Of a DNA stretch of 64,000 bases, positions 1 through 10,510 are shown piece after piece. How positions within the stretch are numbered: position 1 is the stretch's first letter; every line of letters starts with the position of its first letter. Origin of the DNA: Sporodiniella umbellata (Eukaryota > Mucoromycota > Mucoromycetes > Mucorales > Rhizopodaceae); NCBI GenBank assembly GCA_025677835.1, contig JAIXMR010000004.1, positions 372,001 through 436,000 on the forward strand. The letters are read 5' to 3'. A program made the position numbers and the translations under genes. A model generated the notes under the pieces. That model did not search any database and was not told the DNA's origin. It saw nothing but the letters and a program-made list of their open reading frames with translations.

Positions 1-1075
1 GAGCTTCAGGTGTCATGGTGGCTGTATTTAAGCTACGGTTCCCTCCTAAAGTGTGGAGGGCAGAAGCGTGCTTGGTTTTTGTTGGCTCTTTGCACCGAGT
101 TTCTACCGCTTGTTGGGCAAGTGCTTGTTGTTCAAGTGCAAGCGCCAGCCGTTTCTTTCTTTCGTTTTCTTTTTCTTGTTTCTTCTTTTCTTTTTTGATC
201 TGTTCTTCTTCTTGTTCCCTTGTCAGCGGGCTTGGGACACGGCCTTTTTCGAGCCATGGCCATTGGTCGGGAAAGTCACACATACATCTTCGAAAGGCAT
301 TTCGGTTTTCTTTCTCTTTGCACATCTCGTACGCTGTTTTGCCAGCATCACTGACGATGGTAGGGTCTGCCGAGTACCGGGTGAGTAGCGCGAGAATCAA
401 GTCGCGTGTGCCTTCGAGTGACGCCACGCGGTGCAACAGCGTAGGATAATGTCTCAAATCTTCATGAACAAGCGTCTTGGGCAAAAGACCCGAGATGGGA
501 AGTGCATCGTGTTTTTCGATAAAGCTTAGCGTGACCGAGGTCTTGTTTTGCTTCACAAGACTCAATAGCTTCTCAATCTCAGGATCTACCGACGGGCTCT
601 TCTTCTCCTGCACTCTCTCACCCTCCGTCTGTTTTCGTACCGGCGCCTGTCGTTTCGCCCTCTTTTCCTCCAAAGCTTTCTGTCCTTCAACGAAAGCCTG
701 TTCATCAATCTCAATCGCCTTGACCGTGGTAAGCTCGAGGTAGACCCGCTTGAGTTCATCTAGCGTAGGTCTTTGGGTCGTAAAAGGGATCGATTGGGTA
801 TTCTTTGGGTTTAGAATCGCTCCATCGTACTGGAATAGCGTGTTTCGATTCGCACTGTTGGCATAGATAAACACAAATTCACTCGCAACTATCTTCTCTT
901 TCCATTGACCAATGATCTGTCGAACCTCCTCCTTCAGTCTTTGTTCGTTATGTCGGCGGATTTGGGCTCCCACTGAATTCGCTTTTCCTTTGCCATTGTC
1001 ATTGGCCGATTGGGACCCTCCTTGCTTTCGCCGTGCTATCCTTTGCTTTTTAGTCTCGGCTGGCTCGCTGGGTTA

Positions 1076-1110
<35 letters not shown>

Positions 1111-1828
1111 GTTTACTTGTATATCGATGGATGGTTTTATGCTCCACAAACTTTACGTTCGATAGGGAAGCCTGCGTATCAATCACACATCCAGCAAAAT
1201 GCCCGCCTCCCAGCATCAAAATAGACCAGTACCGTCTATGTTTGTTTTGACAAAACGCTTCTAAAGAAGTCACCATCAGGGATCGATAAATACCATAATG
1301 CATCTTTGTGTTCTCTTTATGTCGAAACCAAACAAGGGCTGAATGCCTCTTGAGTTCTGTAGCAACAAAGGTTTCGCAGGGAACCTTGCTTTGCTCTAAT
1401 AATGCTTTTTCTTCTTTTTGTTGAGAAACAAGCGCATCCACTCTATCCTCCTCCTCCTCCTCCTCCTCTTCTTCTTCACTATCACTTGTCTCCTTCTCTG
1501 CACATTCGCTAGAGCTACCCATAGACTTGGCATACCTTTCTAAAAATTCTTCAACCCCAACAGGTGATTCATTGAGCTCGAGCTTTGTCTTGATATTATA
1601 GCGATGAAAGTCGGATACATAGTGTGTTCTTTGTTCCCCTCTTGAATTGAAAATCAACTGACAGGTTCGACACCCAAGTAGATCGCTCTCTTCTTGACTT
1701 TCCAACTCCCAGGATTCTTCAACCGCTGTTTCTTTCGCTAAAGAGGTCTCTGAGATTTTGACTAGTGGCTCAAGTTGATTTACAAATTCTAAAGAGACAT
1801 TCAGCAAGTTGATATTTTCGTTCGTCAT
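1..1828 (-). CDS. VMS1: VMS1/ANKZF1 peptidyl-tRNA hydrolase, 3' end outside window
   Basis: Vms1 (ANKZF1 in animals) releases stalled nascent chains from tRNA on 60S subunits during ribosome quality control and links to Cdc48. Exons: 1117-1828 and 1-1035; the intron 1036-1116 is mostly a 29-base poly(A) run on the coding strand. A C2H2-type finger lies near residues 53-75 (C-x2-C-x12-H-x5-H). The VLRF1 domain follows with a GGGHFAG loop and, just across the splice junction, the catalytic RRKQGGSQ segment (GSQ at about 244-246). An acidic Glu run separates finger and catalytic domain. Ankyrin-like sequence (about 700-300 on the plus strand) and a charged coiled coil run open to position 1, so the C-terminal VIM motif is not visible. 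Start 1828 is preferred; an in-frame ATG at 1867 would add 13 residues. Recognition is firm; the splice junction is inferred from the conserved motif. Confidence 0.92.
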
Positions 1829-1934
1829 TGTTTTTTTTTTTTCAAGGAAAAAAGTACTGCGGTACATTCTGGAAATCTTTATCGATTATTATTAATTTTT
1901 TTTTTTTTTTTTTTTAAAAAAAATACAATAATCA
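1829..1934. promoter_or_regulatory. Short bidirectional promoter VMS1/GPN2
   Basis: Only 106 bp separate the divergent start codons of VMS1 and GPN2. The interval holds two long T runs (about 1831-1842 and 1896-1915) followed by A runs. No TATA box is evident. The shared promoter role is inferred from the arrangement. Confidence 0.5.
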
Positions 1935-2922
1935 ATGCCATTTGGACAAGTGATAGTAGGACCTCCTGGGTCCGGTAAAACCACTTACTGTTGGGGTGCA
2001 TATCAATACCTGACAGCGTTGGGCAGGTAACAATAACCATGCCGCTTATTTTTTTTCAGAAAGAAAAAAAAATTAACTTACAAATCAAAGAAAGGTAGCC
2101 ATCGTCAACTTGGATCCAGCAAACGATAATATTCCCTATCCCTGTTCAGTCAACATTGCGGATCTGATCACGCTCGAAGACACTATGAATGAACTCTCGT
2201 TAGGTCCTAATGGTGGTATTATGTTTTGCGTTGAATATTTATTAAAAAATATGGACTGGCTTATGGAAAGATTAAAGGCGTTTGACGACCATTACTTTTT
2301 GTTTGATTTCCCAGGACAGGTCGAACTGTTTACCCATCATTCGGCTGTAAAAGATATACTGCAGTCGATGGAAAAGGCCGATTACCGTCTAGTGGCCGTC
2401 AACATGGTGGATGCTCATTATTGTACGGATCCTACCAAGTATATATCGGTTCTTTTACTTGCTTTGAAAACAATGATTCAACTGGAATTGCCTCACGTCA
2501 ATGTGCTATCCAAAGTAGACCTGGTAGAATCCTATGGGAAATTAAGTAAGCCACTTTTAGGTTCTTTCTATTCTGGCTCATAAACTTTCTTAGGATTCAA
2601 TCTACAGTATTACACCGAAGTCATGGATCTCTCGTATTTGTTGGATTCGCTGAATGAAGACGCCTTTGGCTCGAAATTCAAAAAGTTAAACGAGGCGCTT
2701 TGTGGGCTTGTGGAAGATTTCTCTCTGATAGGCTTCTACACTCTGTGTGTGGAAGACAAAGACTCCATGACCAAGCTGCAGCAAGTGATAGATAAAGCAG
2801 GCGGATTTATATTTGGTGGATTGACCGAAGGCAATGAGTCGATTATGCTGACAGCTATGAAAGCAGGCTATCACGAGGATGTCAGTGATGTACAAGAGCG
2901 ATGGATGATGGAAGAGGACTAG
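1935..2922 (+). CDS. GPN2: GPN-loop GTPase 2
   Basis: GPN2 is a small GTPase that works with GPN1/GPN3 in assembly and nuclear import of RNA polymerases II and III. Exons 1935-2026, 2091-2545 and 2594-2922 give 291 residues. The P-loop GPPGSGKT is at residues 9-16, the NLDPAN switch segment starts near 37, and the defining Gly-Pro-Asn loop (LGPNGG) is at about 69-71. DFPGQVEL and LSKVDL supply the G3- and G4-like motifs. The DPAN, THH and C-terminal blocks match GPN2 better than GPN1 or GPN3. The first exon is too short to stand out as an ORF but carries the whole P-loop, which fixes the start. Introns are 64 and 48 bp. It is divergent from VMS1 across a 106 bp interval. Confidence 0.95.
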
Positions 2923-3083
2923 AAACTTTGATCCATCGAAATAAAATAAAACCTAAAGAACGTGTGCAATGCACAATACAACTGTCAGTAGTATCACATA
3001 TTCAAACACACCTTTGCCAACAGTGATAGATCACAAGCAGTATTCACTGCCTTTTTTTTTTTTATTATAAGCCCTTTTCAAAT

Positions 3084-3560
3084 TTAAACTGGACCAGTTC
3101 CACCGGGTATCAGCTACAAAACGTACGTTAGCTTTGTTTTCTTTTTCTTGGTCCACTTACCGCACAAATGTTATTGCCATTCAACAAGATTTGCTCCAAC
3201 TTTTGTGTCCTGTAACCTTCCTTTGTGTTTTCACTAGAATAAAAAGTCGTGAGTCGCTTTCATGAAAGAAATAATCATAGGGCGTAATTACAACTCGGTC
3301 ACGTCTTCTAATACCATGTCTAGTTTGAGTTAGTTTAGGATCCATCTGGCTTCTTGGGTATTTATTAAAACTTACTGACATAATCGTCGAATCCGAGTAA
3401 TTTTCCTGTGAATTCTTTCTCGCTTTTCATGACGACCCAAATGTTGGATCCAATGCATTTGTCAATGAGTTCTACAGTAGAGTCGTTTATTCTTATAGAA
3501 CCGAGTATTGAGTCAACCATGTATACTATAACTACCTAAAGGCAACAATTGAGAAGACAT
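3084..3560 (-). CDS. LSM5: U6 snRNA-associated Sm-like protein LSm5
   Basis: LSm5 is one subunit of the LSm2-8 ring on U6 snRNA and of the cytoplasmic LSm1-7 mRNA-decay ring. Five exons (3536-3560, 3376-3471, 3292-3319, 3161-3233, 3084-3113) give 83 residues, a normal LSm5 length. The Sm1 motif reads [16 protein letters not shown], then [17 protein letters not shown], and the Sm2 motif reads [15 protein letters not shown]. One exon is only 28 bp. The start MSSQLLPL at 3560 agrees with the family N-terminus. Intron 1 also contains an ATG (3520) in frame with exon 2, so a transcript starting inside the intron would give a slightly longer alternative N-terminus. Confidence 0.93.
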
Positions 3561-3669
3561 CTTTTGTTCTCTAAAACACAGAAAAAAAAAAAAAAAAAAA
3601 AAAAAAGAAACGAAACCTCTTTATTACGGTCTTTTAAATAAACCTTTTTTTTTTTTTTTTTTTTTTTTT

Positions 3670-4950
3670 TTAGGCTGGACATCTTGAAATTGGAGCGGCT
3701 GCACCGCCTTCAGACCATAAGGCGATAGTGATTCCTGTTGTATACGTCATAGAAACCACACCAAAGATAATGATGGTGATGTCGATAGCTTTTTGGCGCC
3801 AGTGGCTAGCAATTGCTTTCAAGTGGAAGAGAGGTGGGAAAAAGAAGCAGAGAGGCACACAGCAAAGAGAACCAATCAAAGACACAAACTTATCCAGATC
3901 TCCTGAACCAGCGATAGCAATAAATGCGCAAACCAAAACAGAAAAAAAACCGGAAAACGTTTTTTTGCCACTTGACAAAAGTATTGTGTTTTCCTGAACG
4001 AGTAAAGAGTCCGGTTTCGATAATACGAATAGCAGGAAACAATTGAAGCGGGATTGAAAGACAGATGGCCAAGGCATAAAGAGCTTGCACTACATTGACA
4101 GTTGCTGAGTCAGGCATGTTCAGTAAGATCACTGTCTGTACTTGACTACCGAAAGCCAAGTAAGAAATGAATCCAACAGACAAAAAGATACTAGTAATGA
4201 ATATCATAGTTCCTGATAAAACCTTGGGAAATTTCTCAGGCTCTGCCATGGACTCAGTGATGGGAATAACTACAAGTGTTTTTTTTTTTTTTTTTTAAGA
4301 AGGACATCTTTTTAACAACCCATTTTCTATTTACCTAACCCAACGCCTTCATAAGTAAATACAGCGGTACCGATAAACATCGGGAAGGAAGTATAGTTGA
4401 TGACCCATTCTACATCAGCAACCCCATGGTGAGAAAGGGTGAAAAAGTCAAAGTAATAGAGATAAACCAATCCGACAAGAATAAACAAATCTGCAACCAA
4501 AGCAAAAGCAGACAGCTTTTGTATTTTTCTGATGATTGCTAGTGGTACAAATATGATCATTTGGCCAAGAATAAGATATGAAAGTGGTATTTGAAGTTGA
4601 CACTTGGATAATGATTCTATCAAAGCCTGTACGTTTTGTGCTACAAAAACCATGTATGCGCACACAAAACCAATCTACACAATACTCTTTGGTTAGTTTC
4701 TAGGTTTTGTTTGTTGGTTTTTTTTAAAAAAAGAAAAGCAAAGGAAAGTACCTGAGATAAAGTAATGGCTAGCAACACAGAGAACCGCATATATTTTCCA
4801 AATAAAACGCCACCAATATCACCAAAAGAAACAGGAATTTTGTTTCTTGTTTCTACAAGTAAGAGAAACGTATATAAAGAGACCAGGGCAATAGTCGATA
4901 ACAATGCTGTTGAGAACAACAATCCACCATTATAAAAACTAATCCAATAC

Positions 4951-4981
<31 letters not shown>

Positions 4982-5862
4982 CCAGGTATCTATGTTTAGT
5001 TTCCCCCCCCCGCACCCTCTACTTACGCTTTAGGTAAAAACATTACGCCTGTGCCAACAAAAGACTTTAGTAACAGAAATACGGCTTTGGCTGGAGTGGC
5101 CGTGCCTTGTACGGCGTTCTGTTGAGCCCTTCGGATCAGAGGAGAGATTTCATCTGCTCCTTCTTCTTCATCACCCAAATCGTCTTCATCTTCACTCAGG
5201 TCTTCACCACCAAAATGACCATACAAAGCCAAAAAGTCTACAAATGTACGGGTCATCCAGTTGGGAGGCTGTCTTCCCTGATAAGCAGCTTTACGTACCA
5301 CAAAGTGTCGTCTAAAGCCACCGGGTCCTTTTAATCGAGCCAACGCTGGATCCAAAGGCTCTGATTTAGGTAGAGAAAAAGACTGAGACCGCTGTCTTCG
5401 GGTTTGATCGTTTTCTGCATCTTCTGCCCATTTATAGATATCGTGTGTGATGGCACCTCCGGGAAGCTGATGCGCAGCGTTCAAAAATGACCCTGAGGCA
5501 GCATCGTCGTCATGAGTGAGACTTCGATGGATAGAACCGCTGTGCAAAGAGGAAGCGGGTGACGTATCTACTAGATGTCGTTTGACGACCTGAGCTACTT
5601 GATCTTCAGATAGATCTGCACTCACAGTATTATCTTCAGGATTAAATGTAGCAGTTGACAGAGGGCGAAATAGTCCGCCGCTTTGGTTAGTTACCATATT
5701 CTCGAGATCATTGGTAGAGCCGTAAGTATGGTGAGAAGTGAAACTTTTGGGCGAAGTTCCGAGACGTGCTATAGATGCAGTACGGTCGATAGAGTATGAA
5801 AGATTTGAGTTATCTCCATCCTTGTACCCTTGCTTGGCATTCACAGGCAATGGCGAGCTCAT
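3670..5862 (-). CDS. AVT3: AVT3/AVT4-like vacuolar amino-acid transporter, one-base frameshift
   Basis: Member of the amino acid/auxin permease (AAAP, SLC36-like) family; yeast Avt3/Avt4 export amino acids from the vacuole. Exons 5027-5862, 4752-4938, 4335-4674 and 3670-4269. A hydrophilic N-terminal region of about 260 residues, rich in Ser and acidic residues and containing LPGGAITHDIY, precedes about 11 membrane segments starting at KAVFLLLKSFVGTGVMFLPKA. The last exon is not open in one frame: the frame shifts by one base at an 8-base A run (3942-3949 on the plus strand). With seven bases the protein would be 653 residues and align without gaps to the paralogue at 27826-29874 (WQKN...GDLDKF versus WQKN...NDLDKF). 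This is either a sequencing error or a young inactivating indel. The stop abuts a 26-base poly(T) run. Confidence 0.85.
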
Positions 5863-6347
5863 GGCTTTAAAAAAAAAAAAAAGGGACAAGGAATAAAAAG
5901 GAGCAAGAAAAAATGCGACGCAAAGGATTTAAAGTTTCAAAAAACAAAAATAAAGCTCCGCCTGCCTTCGCCCCGTTCTCCCCTTGAATGCATAATATAA
6001 ATTTCGAAAATGGGTGAGCAAACTATGGTACGCTTCCTGTATGAAAAAGAAGAGGCATACAATACGATTTAAAAGTAATCGTATCCCCACCACCACCTCC
6101 TCCTCCTCCTTTTTTCTTTTCTTTGGGTGTTTTTTATTTCAAGGCTCGGAGTGATCAACGGCATCCATATTTGTTTATTTTCTTTTATTTTTTTTTATTT
6201 TTTTAGGAAATTATTTCTCGTTTTATTCAACATGGCTTGAATCTTCAATCAACTGTCCCTCCCCCCAAAATTGTCTGGGACTGAATAAGTTTATTTCAAC
6301 AAGGACTGGGCTAATTTGAGCCTTTCTCTCTCAAAATATAAATAGAA
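5863..6347. other. Intergenic region between divergent transporter and esterase genes
   Basis: 485 bp without a gene. It holds a CTC-repeat tract near 6090-6112, several T runs between 6110 and 6205, and a TATA-like element (about 6336-6343) only some ten bases before the esterase ATG. It presumably contains both promoters; no specific operator is recognised. Confidence 0.4.
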
Positions 6348-7664
6348 ATGGTAATATTATCATTTGCACTGCTGTTAGCTTTTTTTGTATACACAAAAGC
6401 CCAAACAATAAACAATGTGGTGGTTTTTGGAGATTCTTACTCTGGTAAGTACTGCCTGCGAAGTTGTTGTTGTAATAGAGTATTTAAAGTAGTTTCTCTC
6501 CAGACGTAGGAAATCATCAACGATTAACAAACGGACCACAATGGAGCGAAAACTTAGCAGTCGCTTGGGATGCAGCTCTACATAGTTTTGCTTACAGTGG
6601 GGCTGTGTGTGACAACACAGCTTATGCAAATCAAAACTTCAAACAGTACATTCCAAGTATAAAAGACCAAGTGGAAATGTATTACCACCAAAATCTGACA
6701 CTGAATCCCGAAGAAACAGTATTCGCCATATGGATAGGTGTCAATGATGTATATAAAATCTCTGAAAGCCAAAGTAATCATTCACAAGACACATTTTGAA
6801 GTTATAGCTCACAGACAGGTTACTCTAGATCAACAACAGGCTTTAAAGCAAATAGTGAACTGCATTAGCACCAATGTTCGCAACGCCGGACGTGCTTTTT
6901 CCATCAAAAAGTTTATAATATTTGGCGTACCACCACTAGAAAAAATGCCTTATTATGCAAACAATCTCGACAGATTAGACAAGGAAAAAATAGCAAACGA
7001 TTTGAACGCATATTTGTCAAAAGAAGTCGAGAATATGAATAAACACATTCGGTCTTTAGAACTGGATTTTATGGATATACACAAACTTTTAGATCACCTA
7101 GTAGAGGACCCAGAATCTTTTAATATAAAGAATGTGAAAGACGCATATTGGGACGCCTGCCAAGGAGGTTGCTTAGACGACATTAATACTTATATTTGGT
7201 GGGACAAAGTCCATCTGACAGGAGGAATACATCGGCTTATCGCAGATAGTATAGCTCGCTCTGGATCTTTTGCAACAGAAACAAAACTACCAAGCAGTCT
7301 CGATGTAGATACCCTACTCAAAGCCTCTGATTCTAAATTCAGGTCACCCTATTATAAAGCGAAAAAGAACACAGGAGCAATCGAAACACTTGTTGAAAAA
7401 CTAAAAAATGAAAAAGAAAAGGAAAAGGAAGCAAACGACCCGAAAACTGAAACAGAAGAAACTATAGAAGGGGAGGAACACAGCGGGATAAACGCCTATG
7501 TTTACTTTGGAATTACCGCCACTTTGATCGTGTGTATTGGATTTTTCCTGTTCCACAAGCGAACAAAAAATAGAATGGGTCATTTAGCCTCGCTTTCTGG
7601 TATGCTAAAGAAGGAAGATAGAGGCAGGTTTATGCCTTTGCGCAACATCGATTCGGAGGTCTAA
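6348..7664 (+). CDS. SGNH/GDSL esterase with C-terminal membrane anchor
   Basis: Secreted or membrane-tethered hydrolase of the SGNH superfamily, probably an acetyl- or lipid esterase (CE16-like at best; substrate unknown). Exons 6348-6444, 6504-6773 and 6829-7664 give 400 residues. The hydrophobic N-terminus (residues 1-18) is a signal peptide. Block I is VVVFGDSYSD with the nucleophile at about Ser30, the IGVNDVY segment supplies the Asn block, and WWDKVHLTGG supplies the catalytic Asp248/His251. A transmembrane helix at about 345-364 is followed by a basic tail, so the catalytic domain should face the lumen or cell surface. The second intron could end at 6807 (34 bp) or 6828 (55 bp); the longer one is chosen because 34 bp is below every other intron here. 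Confidence 0.85.
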
Positions 7665-7700
7665 TGAACACCCACTGTGAAATAATAAAAACTTTTTAAA

Positions 7701-7727
7701 ATATACATATATATATATATATATACA
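7701..7727. repeat. (AT)n microsatellite
   Basis: Run of alternating A and T of about 24 bp in the interval downstream of the esterase gene. Similar tracts occur at 11881-11896, 16614-16641, 34961-34985 and 36183-36206. Confidence 0.9.
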
Positions 7728-7873
7728 AACCGTCAATCTGGTTCGCTTACAATCTTACTTTGCGATCCAAGTTCATGTAAACTACGATTTTTGCCATGTA
7801 CCATGTATGAAATTATGTTCGTAACTAGTACTAGTTTATGCCTGTATTTACAACCGTTTTCTCTACTGTTTTA

Positions 7874-8695
7874 TTATCTGTAGCTTTTTAGTTCATTGAC
7901 TTCAGCTTGGAGTGCTGCACAGGCAATTTCAACCTGCAAGTTTTGGCTAATCAAATCCGACCATTTGTTCTCCAAAGAAGTAAGAGTTGTTGCTGCCTGA
8001 GTCTGCTCCGCTTTACGCTCTTTGTTGATATCCATGATTTGGTTGCGGATAAGCTCCGTATCTTTTTTCAGGTGCTCCAAATACGATTCCAGTTGATAAT
8101 TGTGCACTCTCCAAGCATTAGCTCCATATTTTGAAAGTAGTTCCAAATTGAACATACTAGTAAGATTTTTTTTTTTTTTGAGTAATTGAAAAATAAAGCA
8201 GCATTATCTAGTTGACGTACCTTCCAGCTTGTGATTCAAGTTGAGATTTTGTATTGTTTACAGCTACTTTCCAAGCCTCTACATCACCTTCATCGACTGG
8301 CCCTTTTAGCTCATATCTTTCAGTATCTAAAATGTCCAAAGGTTTTTTTTTGTGTACACGTTCTAATTCTTCTTTTAAAGCCTGGTTGTTTTCAAACAAA
8401 TTTATTTCTGCTGGTAACTCTGATCTGTCTGCTTTTTTCATGCGTCTCATCTCTTGTTCAATCATTCTTTCTACTTCAGCCTTAACACCTTTTGTGTAAT
8501 GAGTGAGTTAATTGGTGCATCTTTCAAATTTTTAGACTTACTTTCATTGTCTAGCTCGCGATCAACATCTAGTGTAAAAAAAAAAAATCAACAGCTGTTA
8601 GTCATCTAAAACTTAAGCTTGTTTTTTGTTTTACATGGAAGCGCATCAATATCGACATCAGAGCGTGTGTTGTAATCGCTTGGTTTTTCAGACAT
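7874..8695 (-). CDS. BCAS2: Pre-mRNA splicing factor SPF27/BCAS2
   Basis: BCAS2/SPF27 (Cwf7 in fission yeast) is a core subunit of the Prp19 (NineTeen) complex that activates the spliceosome. Exons 8635-8695, 8542-8568, 8221-8488 and 7874-8156 give 212 residues, close to the family size. The start MSEKPSDYNTRSDVDIDALPYVD carries the conserved DALPY element split across the first two exons. The central ERYEL and the block NLELLSKYGANAWRVHN are family signatures. The C-terminal half is coiled coil (NKERKAEQTQAATTLTSLE and following). Exon 2 is only 27 bp. Introns are 53-66 bp. Confidence 0.92.
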
Positions 8696-10103
8696 GTTGA
8701 CTAAAAGTGAAAAAGCTTCTGTAGCAAAAAACACTGTTTTCAGGAAAAAAAAATACCTATTGCGTCACGCATATGGGGCTTACTTTTAAAAAAAAAAAAT
8801 TCAATATTTTCCTTGAAGTTTTTCATAGTATACACACAATACAGTTTAAACTTCCTTCATTGTCTGAAAACCCGAATGAGGTTTAAAGGTTGAAACTGAA
8901 GCCTCAGGATACTTTAATAGGTTTCTAAGATTTCTACAACGATAAGCAACTTATAATCAAGAAAAAAATACTTGGCTTGATATCAGACTGTGAACCCACA
9001 CACTCTAAAAACACGATTCAATGGGCAACACACCGCGTTTCGCCAATACACATCTTTAAATATTGAGCGCTTGGAGCTTCAAAGGATACAAGGCTATGTG
9101 AATAAACGTACACAGATGAATGACTTTATTTACATTTTTGAGCTCTTTTTGCATCCTGGGTACAATTGTAAAGCTTTTCACGGTATTAAGGGCAGTAACC
9201 TTTCTCGACTTTGCAAATGTAGCTTCTCACACTACCCCCATTTATTTTAAAGCTCTTACTGCACATCTATATTTGCTTTTTATAGAAGATTCAGCCTATT
9301 AAACCCAATTCGATATGCAGAGTCGGTATATGAATACATAGCTGAAGAACTTGGGCAACAAGTACAACAGTTACCTAGTATTGAGTTCAGTGGATACCAC
9401 ATTTTAGCATTTTTTTAAGAAATATTTAACAAACATCTATGGCTTCCAATCTGCGTCGTGAAAAATATAGCAGGACAGTATTCATTCGCTTCTGTTTTCT
9501 CTGCACCCTAGCTTAACCCCAAATATTCAAAACTGTAGATACAACTATTAGCATTTAGTCAACATAAATGTAAAAGCGGTATTTAAGCCATAAATATTCT
9601 TTGATCATATGTGTCTGGTTCATATTAAGCAAGAAGGGACGAAGTCTAATTCATGCGTCAACATACAAATACAATCTCTATGTAACAATTATGAAAAAGG
9701 GGTATTGAGGTACTTTCGAATTATCATCTTATGAAAAATCGTTAGCAAATCCATAAAACTTAATCTCTAGTAACGAATATCCTTTGCAAGAGACACTAGT
9801 AGGTTTTTGCTTTTTGATGAAGAGTAAAACGCCCTGTACAAACACTTGTGAGTCGCCTATTGTACAACAAAGAACCTTTCGAGTTTTGATTTTTCTATCA
9901 GTGTGCTTCAATACTCTTCTTTCAAAATTACTATGTAAATGAAATATTGAGTGTGAAGCTAATGATATTTGACAACACAATTATAAAATCTATCTAAAAA
10001 ATATCAGACGAAATGGACCATTACGATTTTGCTTTTAACTCATGACTACTTTATCTTTATTTCGTTTTTCAAAAGAGAATAAGATATAAGAAAGCTATAG
10101 CAC
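8696..10103. other. Gene-poor AT-rich DNA
   Basis: About 1.4 kb upstream of BCAS2 with no ORF resembling a protein family on either strand. The longest reading frames (about 85 codons) have no domain, signal or codon pattern suggesting function. No structured RNA was recognised. Confidence 0.5.
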
Positions 10104-10510
10104 ATGGGAGCTATCTCTTTCACGGCTGTAGTAAATATACCCATGAGAGGCAACGTAAATAAGAGAGAGGTAGTCAAAGCGACTAATCGTAAAGCACTAG
10201 GCGATCAAACGTTAGTTCCTAATGGAACTAGCGGTACTCACTACACGCGTTTTATCGTTGAAACAATGAAAATATTTTCAGATATGTAAGGGCATCGCAT
10301 TATTGCGCAACACTGTTCTTATGCACCCTCCTGTTTACCTTCCTGCTTATTCACTTGAGCTTAACCCTATTGCAAACTTTTGGACTATTGTTAATTCAAA
10401 GGTTAAACGCTATACATTAAAAAGCACAGAAACTTTGATTAGTAGAACAAAAGAGCCTTGTGGAGATATTCCTCTTCAGCACCTCAAGAACTGTGTAAAC
10501 ATTGTTTAAA
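10104..10510 (+). pseudogene. Decayed DDE transposase, C-terminal half (Tc1/mariner-like)
   Basis: Two overlapping frames carry the C-terminal part of a DDE_3-type transposase as found across Mucorales. The first frame begins at a GAISF.AVVNI segment, equivalent to the usual GAIS..GV.NI strand. It is broken by a TAA near 10288. The frame then shifts into a segment ending with YLPAYSLELNPIANFW, equivalent to the conserved LP.YSPELNPIE.FW block that holds the last catalytic acidic residue; here the final acidic residue is replaced (NPIA). Stops, frameshift and missing 5' half show it is a relic. No terminal inverted repeats were found. Confidence 0.75.

Noticed and set aside
15..449. Plus-strand frames over the first 1.2 kb
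   Set aside because: Shadows of the minus-strand VMS1 coding sequence, which carries the conserved domains.
6774..6807. 34-bp intron in the SGNH esterase
   Set aside because: Below the size of every other intron in the window; the acceptor at 6828 keeps frame and gives a 55 bp intron.
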